From Deltaproteobacteria bacterium (GTDB taxonomy: Bacteria; Desulfobacterota; DSM-4660; Desulfatiglandales; HGW-15), in the NCBI GenBank assembly GCA_016930795.1, contig JAFGFY010000172.1, forward strand, positions 1 to 40,676: a stretch of 40,676 nt of DNA. Direction: 5' to 3'. Of this stretch, positions 8,346 through 15,667 are shown one piece after another (position 1 is the first letter of the stretch; each line of letters opens with the position of its first letter). The notes beneath the pieces were generated by a model. That model had not been told where the DNA came from. It saw only the letters and a program-made list of their open reading frames with translations, and did no database searches. The position numbers were made by a program, and so were the translations under genes.

Positions 8346-9122
8346 TTGGATAGAAGGGAGTTCTTAGTGAAAAGTAGTTCTTTCCTTTTCGGGACTCTCT
8401 TTGCCTTCAGCGGCTATTCCAGAGCCTTTGCTTCTAGTCTCTCCAAAACCTTTATCCACTCACAACCCCGTATTGCTCTGATTATTGACGATATAGGCCG
8501 GACTTCCTACCAAGCCAGACAGTTTTTGGAGCTGGGCGTCCCGATCACCTATGCTATTTTGCCTCGTCTTAGAAAGACCCACACATTAGCAGAGGAGATC
8601 CATGACCAGGGCCATGAAATCATGCTCCATCAGCCTATGGAACCCTATGAATCCACCATTGACCCCGGTCCAGGAGCCCTATATGTGGGTGATGCCATGA
8701 CTAGGATCGATAGAATCATGATGGAAAATATATCTGACGTGCCCTTTGCTCAGGGTGTCAATAACCATATGGGTTCCAGGTTTACATCATGTGAGAAAGA
8801 GATGAATGAAGTCCTTCAAGTAATCAAAAGTAAGGGCTTCTTTTTTGTCGACAGCCTTACGACCAACCACTCGGCCGCCTATAGCACCGCCAAAAAGCTT
8901 GAAGTATCCGCGGCCAGAAGACACATCTTCCTGGATAACTGCCTTGAAGAATCAGCCATCCTTTCTCAACTCGCTATCCTCAAGAACATTGCCTTGAAAA
9001 ATGGGTACGCCGTCGGGATCGGCCACCCCTTTCCTGAAACAGCCAAGGCTGTTGAACGTTTCTTGGACACCCTGAACGATTCTCCATTCAGCCTAGTCTA
9101 CATTTCCCAGGTCCTTTCCTGA
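8346..9122 (+). CDS. Divergent polysaccharide deacetylase family protein (YibQ/DUF610 type), Tat-like signal
   Basis: About 258 residues. The domain has a deacetylase-like (beta/alpha) barrel: 'RIALIIDDIGRTSYQARQFL', 'PITYAILPRLRKTHTLAEEI', 'GHEIMLHQPMEP', 'GVNNHMGSRFTS' and 'GYAVGIGHPFPETAKAVERF'. The retained Asp-Asp and His residues match the metal-site pattern of the family, but the substrate is unknown; cell-envelope glycan is the usual assumption. The TTG at 8346 is preferred over the GTG at 8334 because GGAG lies six bases before it. This start gives 'MDRREFLVKSSSFLFG', a near-canonical twin-arginine signal, with 'AFA' as a likely cleavage site. E. coli YibQ is not known to me as a Tat protein, so this would be an unusual route. 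A weak terminator follows. Confidence 0.78.
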   Translation: MDRREFLVKSSSFLFGTLFAFSGYSRAFASSLSKTFIHSQPRIALIIDDIGRTSYQARQFLELGVPITYAILPRLRKTHTLAEEIHDQGHEIMLHQPMEPYESTIDPGPGALYVGDAMTRIDRIMMENISDVPFAQGVNNHMGSRFTSCEKEMNEVLQVIKSKGFFFVDSLTTNHSAAYSTAKKLEVSAARRHIFLDNCLEESAILSQLAILKNIALKNGYAVGIGHPFPETAKAVERFLDTLNDSPFSLVYISQVLS

Positions 9123-9147
9123 TCCGACAAAGACTTGATCTCCCATG

Positions 9148-9167
9148 AATCCGAAAGGGGATTTTTT
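9148..9167 (+). terminator. Weak intrinsic terminator after the deacetylase
   Basis: AATCC (9148-9152) pairs with GGATT (9159-9163), and a run of T follows to 9167. The stem is short (5 bp), so efficiency is uncertain. It lies 26 bases after the deacetylase stop codon. Confidence 0.45.
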
Positions 9168-9524
9168 CTTCTCCTTTATCCTTTACCGAAAATCGCGCTC
9201 TGCTACATTTTCTGCCTTTCTGATGAGGAGTTTCTCCCTTCAGCGACCTGCTTTTTTCCAGCAACGCAATCTCCTTTATGCCGCTGGATGGTCTTGCCGA
9301 CGTCGGAGAATACTCGTCCAAGAAGATCCTTGAGATTATCTGACTCCTTCATTGCATGGTTGCGGGTCGGTCCTCCTTGGAGACGCATAGCTCTTCTCAT
9401 ATGTGGTTTTACCTGTCCCCTAAAACAGGCGTTTGGTTCATCCACCCCACGAAACACTCCATTATGGTTATAATAAGTAATTATTTGTTATTAAATATTA
9501 TATATCAGGATATTACAAAAAATA
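9168..9524. other. Intergenic stretch, no gene seen
   Basis: Short frames on both strands here overlap one another, lack ribosome binding sites and resemble no family. The DNA becomes strongly AT-rich from about 9460 onwards as it nears the TonB receptor promoter. Confidence 0.45.
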
Positions 9525-9553
9525 TTGACATAAAAAGATGATTAATCTATTTT
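9525..9553 (+). promoter_or_regulatory. Sigma70-type promoter for the TonB receptor gene
   Basis: TTGACA at 9525-9530, exactly 17 bases, then TATTTT at 9548-9553, within an AT-rich block. The leader to the receptor start is about 125 bases long, which leaves room for post-transcriptional control, but I do not recognise a riboswitch in it. Confidence 0.55.
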
Positions 9554-9685
9554 GATTCCGCCATTTTGTCCTGAAGAGGACACGTAGTGTGAAGTTTTTT
9601 TTAACCTTGTCATGTGTCAATAATGATAGAAGTGCCATACATGAAAAGCGAGTAAAAAGCTATTTTGTATGAGGAGGAAAAAGAG

Positions 9686-11809
9686 ATGAAAGGGAGTCTG
9701 AATCAGAAGTTACTCATGTGTTTGTTGATGCTGGCCGTTTCGCTGCCTATCGGCCCGGTCTGGGCCCAAGAGGAAGAAGAGGAAAATTATCGGGAGTATA
9801 ACCTTGGTGAAGTAGTAATCAGAGGAGAGAAGTCCGCGGTCAGAGAGATCTCCATCACCACGGAGATCACCCCCGCGGATTTTGAGTCCACCAACTCTGA
9901 TACCGTGTCGGAGGCCTTGACCTTTGTTCCCGGTGTACAGGTCACCATGGGGCGAAAATATCTCCCCTATATTTCTATTCACGGGTTTGATCAGAAGAGG
10001 ATACTGACCCTGATTGACGGGATCCCATACTATGAAACCAAGTACGGTAGTTTGGATCTAAACCAGATCGCGGTGGACGGTGTCGCCAGGATCGATGTAG
10101 TCAAGGGCGCGGCCTCTGTTTTGTACGGCGCCAATGCCGAGGCGGGCGTCATCAACATCATCACCAAGAAACCCACAGAAACGCCCTACTTTTCCGCTAA
10201 TCTGGAAGCCGGGCTGGAAGGCGTTGACGGGGGTTTTAAGGCGCGTCTATCCCATGGCATGAAGAAGAATATGTTTAGCTACTGGCTGAGCTATTCTCAT
10301 AGGGAATGGGACTCCTGGGAAGTCTCTGATGATTTTGTGCCCAGGGAGGGGGTTATTCAGATCGGCAAAAATAAGATATCTACGCTGATAGAAGACGGGG
10401 GAGACCGTCTCAACTCGGACTACGGCACGGACACTTTCTGGGCCAAGTTTGGTCTTGAACCCTCTGAAGACACGGAGATTTATGCGAATTTCCACTTAAT
10501 ATCCACTGAAAAGGGCGACCCGCCGAACATCGACAGAGTTCGCGTATTTCCCGGCGATTTTTCCCAGTTTGACAGAATCGAATCCTATGATGACTGGGGA
10601 ATAGATTTGAGCGGAAGACACCAATTCACGGACCAGGTCGGCCTTCAGGCCAGGTTGTATTACCACGATCATACGGACACCTATGCCTCCTATGATGATG
10701 AGACCTACACAAATCAGTTCGCTCTGAGCGAATACGACGACTATATTTTGGGCGGCATGGTCATGGCTGATTTCAAACCCATGGATTGGGATACCGTGAA
10801 GGCTGCCATCCATTACAGGGGAGACTCTCACAAACAACGGGATTTTGAGGACCTACCCTTTGCGGAGTCCTTTGCCTACACAGGTTCTATAGGCGTGGAG
10901 AATGAAAGTCTCCTTTTAAACGACCGACTCGCCATTGTTGCCGGGGTCAGCTACGACTGGCTTGACATGGATGAGGCGGAGGTAGACCAGGAAAACACGG
11001 GCATGATTACAAAACTCAGCGTCCCGGACAAGAAAGATGATCTCAATCCCATGCTCGGTGTGAGTTATAAGTTTAACGACGCGGGCAAGGTTTTCGCTTC
11101 CATCGCCAGAAAGACGCGATTCCCCACACTGGATCAGATTTTTACGGGTGAAGAAGAAGTTGAGGACCCAGAGGATCCAGAAGAGATCATTACCGTACCC
11201 AAACCCAACCTTGATCTCGAGGCTGAAACGAGCGTGAACTATACAGTGGGCGTTTCATGGGACTTTGATGATATGCTTGGGATCGAATTCTCATCCTTCT
11301 ATCATGACATTTCCGATTGGATTACAAGGGAGAGCGCACTCAATCCCTTTGATCAGTACATCAATTATGAAAACGTGGAAATGCTTGGCGCGGAAATCGG
11401 CGCGGTCTGGACGCCTATAGAGGATCTCGTGATCAAGGCGGCCTACATGATCAACGACGCGGAGAACAAAAGTTCTGGCCGTGTCACGGAAAAGGTCGTC
11501 GAGGTCCCGGAGAACGAGTTGGATCTCATGGTTCAATATGTTGTTCCGAATCTGAAGACCAAATTCAACCTTACTCTGATGTACATGGGGAGGTCCTATT
11601 CCGAGGTGCCCACCCTGGAATATCCTGACGACCCGGTCGTTGAAAACGATAGCTACACGATTCTCAACGCTCGAATTACACAGCCGATTATGGACCGATT
11701 CGAGGCCTATTTAGCTTTCAGCAATCTGTTCGATGAAGAGTATGAACCCAACACCGGCTTTCCGGCCCAGGGGAGGCAGATCTGGCTGGGAGTCACCTAT
11801 AAATACTAA
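9686..11809 (+). CDS. TonB-dependent outer-membrane receptor
   Basis: A 707-residue precursor. The signal peptide runs to 'GPVWA' (residues 1-26 approx.). The acidic mature N-terminus then leads into a TonB-box-like 'YNLGEVVIRGEK'. The plug domain shows 'TVSEALTFVPGVQV', 'SIHGFDQKRILTLIDGIP' and 'ARIDVVKGAASVLYGANA'. The rest is a beta-barrel that ends in the aromatic 'GVTYKY', as expected for an outer-membrane protein. Size fits siderophore, cobalamin or metal-chelate receptors; the ligand cannot be deduced. A longer TTG start at 9665 exists, but GAGGAGG at 9671-9677 places translation at the ATG at 9686. It stands alone, with its own promoter and a good terminator. No tonB, exbB or exbD is in the window. 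Confidence 0.93.
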   Translation: MKGSLNQKLLMCLLMLAVSLPIGPVWAQEEEEENYREYNLGEVVIRGEKSAVREISITTEITPADFESTNSDTVSEALTFVPGVQVTMGRKYLPYISIHGFDQKRILTLIDGIPYYETKYGSLDLNQIAVDGVARIDVVKGAASVLYGANAEAGVINIITKKPTETPYFSANLEAGLEGVDGGFKARLSHGMKKNMFSYWLSYSHREWDSWEVSDDFVPREGVIQIGKNKISTLIEDGGDRLNSDYGTDTFWAKFGLEPSEDTEIYANFHLISTEKGDPPNIDRVRVFPGDFSQFDRIESYDDWGIDLSGRHQFTDQVGLQARLYYHDHTDTYASYDDETYTNQFALSEYDDYILGGMVMADFKPMDWDTVKAAIHYRGDSHKQRDFEDLPFAESFAYTGSIGVENESLLLNDRLAIVAGVSYDWLDMDEAEVDQENTGMITKLSVPDKKDDLNPMLGVSYKFNDAGKVFASIARKTRFPTLDQIFTGEEEVEDPEDPEEIITVPKPNLDLEAETSVNYTVGVSWDFDDMLGIEFSSFYHDISDWITRESALNPFDQYINYENVEMLGAEIGAVWTPIEDLVIKAAYMINDAENKSSGRVTEKVVEVPENELDLMVQYVVPNLKTKFNLTLMYMGRSYSEVPTLEYPDDPVVENDSYTILNARITQPIMDRFEAYLAFSNLFDEEYEPNTGFPAQGRQIWLGVTYKY

Positions 11810-11837
11810 CTGATGACATGATCATGATCCATAGACG

Positions 11838-11866
11838 GGGGCTCCTATATCAGGGGCCCCTTTTTT
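11838..11866 (+). terminator. Intrinsic terminator after the TonB receptor
   Basis: GGGGCTCCT (11838-11846) pairs with AGGGGCCCC (11852-11860), a 9-bp stem with one G-U pair and a 5-base loop. It is followed directly by TTTTTT (11861-11866). Confidence 0.85.
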
Positions 11867-11976
11867 GTACATGACCTACTAAATGGGAACAAACCTATCT
11901 TGAAGGATCTGCACAAACTGTGGTCGTTTCTAAGGAGATGAGGAGCATCAATAATAGCACCGAGAAGAAAGGTAAA

Positions 11977-12735
11977 ATGACGACTCATATCGAGATAAAT
12001 GAATCCTGTGATCAGATCCCTCAAGAGTGGTTTGACCTGAACTATAGACTCCAGGATGAGGCATTTGAGATCAACATAAACAAGGATTTTCTCGAGGAGT
12101 GGATTTCTCGCCTGATGGCCATGATTCATCCCCATTCCCACTGCTTTTGGCTCTTCCTGGCAAGGATCAACGAATTGGCCCTGTTTTGTGCGGCCGGTTA
12201 TGTGGATGGCTGTGAACTGGATGCGGCCGAGGACCTGCTGTTCGATCCCGATGATCTTTCTGGGCAAACATGGGATGTGCCCCCAACCTCGTCCACATGC
12301 CGCATCATCCGTGAACAAGGAAGCCGTCTTTACAACAGGAAAGGAATATTGGGGAAGGAGGAGAATAGGGCCCTGATTTCGTATCTATTCGAATTGCTAC
12401 AAGGGTCGGGTTACATATCCATAGAATACCTTAAATCCGTATCCTGGCGAATTGAGAGGATAAAGGATGTTCTGTGTGTGTTGATAGAACAGGACATCAT
12501 CTGTAGTGATGATTTGTCCGAAAGACTCTCCTGTATGAACTGGGAAGAAAGGAAAGCCTTTGATTCCAAGATCTGCCGTTTTGACAGAAAAATTTTTAAT
12601 GATATGGGCAGAGAACTGCATCAGTTCATGCGATTCGGAGCGATCGAAAGCAGATATATGGCAGAGCCTGTTAAAAATTCATCTTACCAAAGGCGCTTTG
12701 TATCTTTTTCGAATCAAGGCTTGCTTCTATCATGA
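11977..12735 (+). CDS. Unrecognised protein upstream of a molybdoenzyme
   Basis: A 252-residue protein that I do not recognise. It is acidic and mainly helical in appearance, with no signal peptide or membrane span. It has scattered cysteines ('HSHCFWLF', 'ALFCAAGYVDGCEL', 'SSTCRII', 'DVLCVLIEQDIICS', 'SRLSC'-like segments), but they are not in a classical Fe-S spacing. The ATG at 11977 follows AAAGG at a sensible distance; GTG 11920 and ATG 11938 are in-frame alternatives giving up to 271 residues. It ends 119 bases before the DMSO-reductase-family gene in the same direction, so a dedicated chaperone or accessory role is conceivable. No TorD/DmsD motif is evident. Confidence 0.55.
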   Translation: MTTHIEINESCDQIPQEWFDLNYRLQDEAFEININKDFLEEWISRLMAMIHPHSHCFWLFLARINELALFCAAGYVDGCELDAAEDLLFDPDDLSGQTWDVPPTSSTCRIIREQGSRLYNRKGILGKEENRALISYLFELLQGSGYISIEYLKSVSWRIERIKDVLCVLIEQDIICSDDLSERLSCMNWEERKAFDSKICRFDRKIFNDMGRELHQFMRFGAIESRYMAEPVKNSSYQRRFVSFSNQGLLLS

Positions 12736-12854
12736 AGACTTCATGTTGTATCGGCACTTTCTGAATGGCATTTAAGAAAGAAGAGATAGAATCATTAGGA
12801 GGGAACAAGAACCTCAGACTGGTACAACGAGCAGAAAATAACAGAGGGTGAAAA

Positions 12855-14909
12855 ATGGAAGTCATCAAGACGGATTGTGGTTTGTGTATCAATTGCTGCG
12901 GCCTCAACGCATACGTGGAAGACGGCAAATTGGTCAAGGTGGAGGGAATTGAAGACTTTTGGCTCAACAAGGGCTCTTTGTGTCCCAAGGGTGCCCGTGC
13001 GCCCGAGTACGTCTATTCCGCCAACCGCGTGAAAACCCCGCTGAAGAAGGTTGACGGAAAATTTAAGTCCGTCTCCTGGGACCAGGCATTGCGGGAAATC
13101 GGCGATAAGCTGCTGGAACTGAAAGACAAATACGGTGCCAAGTCCCTGGCCACCTATACGGGTTCCGTCGGCGTGGAACACTTTGAAATGGCCGCCTTCA
13201 ACCAGCGTTTTCGCGGCGCCTACGGCAGCCCCAACTTCTTCAACGCGGAAGGGAATTGCTTTCGCTCCCGTATTCTCGCCCGTCAGATCACCTTCGGCCG
13301 TTATCCGGTGGAAGAACCAAACAATGCCGACTGCATCATTCTTTGGGGCCGCAACCCGGATGAAAGCTACTTTCCGATGGGCCGCATCATTCGTGATCGT
13401 GTTAAGGCCGGTGCATCGCTGATTACTGTCGATGTGCGTCGCATTCCCATCTCCAAACTGGGCATTTTTATGCAGCCGCGCCCGGGTACGGACGCCGCCA
13501 TTGGGCAGGCCATGGTCCACGTGATGATCAAAGAAGAGCTGTATGACAGGGAGTTTGTCGAAAAATACACCCATGGATTTGACAAACTGGCCGAATCCGT
13601 CGCCGATTGCACGCCTGAATGGGCCGCCAAGGTCACCGGTGTGGGCGCTGCTGAAATCAGGATGATCTCCCGTATGTTCGCCAATGCCGAAGCCGGTTGC
13701 ATCGTCGAAGGCGTGGGTGGCATGAACCAGGGGACCAATGGTCTTCAGAACCACCGGCTCTTCTCCATCCTGCAAGCCATCACCGGTAATATCGACCGCC
13801 CTGGCGGATGGGTCACCTGCCCGATGGTTCGCCTGGCCGACATGCGACTGTCCGATAAAATCGAGGGGAATGCGCTGGGTTATGATGAATTTCCCGTATT
13901 TCATCAGTTTGGCAAAAACCCGCCCCCCTATGGGTCCTCCTCCCTGATGTGCGATACCATGATCACGGGCAGCCCCTACCCGATCAAGGCCTTTATCTAT
14001 TCGGGCGGCAACCCGGCTGTGACCTTTGCCGATACCAAGCGGTTCCTCGCCGCCATGAAAACACAGGATCTGATCGTGGTCATAGATCCCATGATGACCG
14101 AAACCGCTAATCTGGCCGACTACGTCCTGCCCGCCTGCACCTGCTTTGAAGAGACCGGCATTGGCGGTTTCCCCTACGGCATCTCCTATTGCGAGCCTTA
14201 CATCATGCTGCGAAAAAAAGTTGTCGAGCCGCTGTACGAAAGCAAATCGATTTGGTGGATCTGGAGTGAACTGGGCCGCAAGATGGGGTACGGCGAATAC
14301 TTCCCGTGGAACTCGGACGAAGAGGTGGACGAACACTTTTTTTCCGCCTCCGGCGTGACCATTGAGCAACTGATTGAACACCCGGAAGGGCTCTATTTTG
14401 CTGAAAAGAAATACAAAGTCTATGAAAAAAAGGGCTTTTCGACAGCGAGCAAGAAAATCGAGCTCTACTCGGACCGTATGGCTGAACTGGGTGCCGATCC
14501 CATTCCCGTTCACGTCGAGCCCGAACAGAGCAAGGTCAACGATCCGGAACTGGTCAAGGAATACCCGGAAGTCCTGAACACCGGCAGCAGGACCATCGAA
14601 TATATCGATGCCCAGATGCGCGACACCAGCCTTCGCGTCATCCGCCCAGAAGCAGAAGCGGAAATCAACACGGTCACCGCCGACAAGTACAATATCTTCG
14701 ACGGTGAAATGATCGGTATCGAGACACCGCGCGGCAGCATCAAGATACGCGCCAAGGTTACACCGGACATTCTGCCGGGCGTCGTTGCCGTGCCACATGG
14801 CTGGGCCGATGCCAACTGCAACGTCCTGTTGGATGCCGGACTGCTGGACCCGGTATCCGGTTGCATCACCATGCGTGGAGTTGCGTGCCGTGTCGTCAAA
14901 CTAACTTAG
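12855..14909 (+). CDS. Molybdopterin oxidoreductase, DMSO reductase family
   Basis: A 684-residue catalytic subunit binding bis-MGD and one N-terminal [4Fe-4S] cluster. The cluster motif is canonical: C8-x2-C11-x3-C15-x27-C43. The likely metal-ligand region is 'AEGNCFRSR' (C135). Pterin-binding stretches include 'ADCIILWGRNPDES', 'LITVDVRR', 'QPRPGTDAAIGQAM' and 'ADYVLPACTCFEETG'. The C-terminal MoCoBD domain has 'GVVAVPHGWADANCN'. There is no Tat signal, so it is cytoplasmic. No electron-transfer subunit lies beside it. Bases differ from the surroundings: 36 of 60 are G or C in 13201-13260 against 27 of 60 in 12361-12420, and codons favour C and G at third positions, suggesting transfer. A GAGGGTG precedes the ATG. 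The substrate is unknown; Mo or W is possible. Confidence 0.88.
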   Translation: MEVIKTDCGLCINCCGLNAYVEDGKLVKVEGIEDFWLNKGSLCPKGARAPEYVYSANRVKTPLKKVDGKFKSVSWDQALREIGDKLLELKDKYGAKSLATYTGSVGVEHFEMAAFNQRFRGAYGSPNFFNAEGNCFRSRILARQITFGRYPVEEPNNADCIILWGRNPDESYFPMGRIIRDRVKAGASLITVDVRRIPISKLGIFMQPRPGTDAAIGQAMVHVMIKEELYDREFVEKYTHGFDKLAESVADCTPEWAAKVTGVGAAEIRMISRMFANAEAGCIVEGVGGMNQGTNGLQNHRLFSILQAITGNIDRPGGWVTCPMVRLADMRLSDKIEGNALGYDEFPVFHQFGKNPPPYGSSSLMCDTMITGSPYPIKAFIYSGGNPAVTFADTKRFLAAMKTQDLIVVIDPMMTETANLADYVLPACTCFEETGIGGFPYGISYCEPYIMLRKKVVEPLYESKSIWWIWSELGRKMGYGEYFPWNSDEEVDEHFFSASGVTIEQLIEHPEGLYFAEKKYKVYEKKGFSTASKKIELYSDRMAELGADPIPVHVEPEQSKVNDPELVKEYPEVLNTGSRTIEYIDAQMRDTSLRVIRPEAEAEINTVTADKYNIFDGEMIGIETPRGSIKIRAKVTPDILPGVVAVPHGWADANCNVLLDAGLLDPVSGCITMRGVACRVVKLT

Positions 14910-15122
14910 ACTTATATGGCCAAGATCGATTGGATTATCCGGTGTAAGCGCCTCAAGAACAGCGGAATAATGATACACGGATGGCTTGTCTTCCCGTCTC
15001 ACTATTTCACTCTCGGCATGTATTATTCTTGCGTTCTCTTCAAAATCCGGAGATTCCGTATGTAAGGCTATCTGTACCATGGGAACCATTTCTTTAGCAC
15101 AGGTCCTCAAGGTAACGGCCAT
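14901..15122 (-). CDS. Small open frame, doubtful
   Basis: A 73-codon frame opposite the molybdoenzyme. The protein is soluble and unrecognised ('VQIALHTESPDFEENARI' in the middle). Codon use is not absurd, but no Shine-Dalgarno lies ahead of the ATG and its 3' end overlaps the end of the molybdoenzyme gene by nine bases. It may be a gene fragment or chance. Confidence 0.2.
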   Translation of the reverse strand: MAVTLRTCAKEMVPMVQIALHTESPDFEENARIIHAESEIVRREDKPSVYHYSAVLEALTPDNPIDLGHISLS

Positions 15123-15266
15123 ACTTTATATTATATCTTTATTGACATAAAGCATGTATCGAGATAGATATAACATCAAGCACTGATCAGAAGCAAAAGG
15201 ATTCTCACGCGTTTTGGTTTTTCCAGGTATTGTTGGGTCTGTTTGCCTGGTTTTGATGAGGAGGAG

Positions 15267-15535
15267 ATGATGAAGGACCAAACGACACATAAAGATGCAT
15301 CGACGGATATCTCTGCCCAAAGAAGAAATGAGATCTTGTCTCGCTGTTTTAAAATGGTGGATTATCTGAATGATGTAGTGGGTGACATCATTTTGGATTT
15401 TATAGACCCAATACATGTTCCAAGGCCAAGCAATTGCTCCTGAAATCACCGGAAACCATTGCGATAAAGGCATTTGAAAAGGCCATTAAAGATCTGAATG
15501 ACACATTCCCCAGATATGATGGGCCCATGCATTAG
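15267..15535 (+). pseudogene. Small gene apparently broken by a frameshift
   Basis: ATG 15267/15270 follows GAGGAG (15258-15263) and opens a frame that reads 'AQRRNEILSRCFKMVDYLND' and 'ILDFIDPIHVP', then stops at 15443. A second frame, open through the same point, continues with 'SKAKQLLLKSPETIAIKAFE' and 'KDLNDTFPRYDGPMH' and stops at 15535. Both halves have protein-like composition and join near 15410-15425, so the simplest reading is one protein of about 90 residues with a one- or two-base indel. The alternative is that the 5' frame ends naturally. A TTGACA at 15142 upstream could belong to a promoter. The product is unknown; it lies between two molybdoenzyme genes. Confidence 0.4.
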
Positions 15536-15667
15536 AATGATCGACGGAATATAGGCCCAGACGATTTGGAAACTCGCTGGAGACTATTAGGCCTTTTTCT
15601 ATTTCAGGGAAGTCGAGGGTCCGAATCTTGATACATCACGAATAACTCAATAATAATGAGGGATTAC

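Noticed and set aside
12795-14798. A 667-codon open frame on the minus strand opposite the molybdoenzyme
   Set aside because: It is antisense to a gene with complete family motifs, and its protein is an unnatural His/Asp/Phe/Val-rich string. It is a by-product of the high-GC codon pattern of the plus-strand gene.
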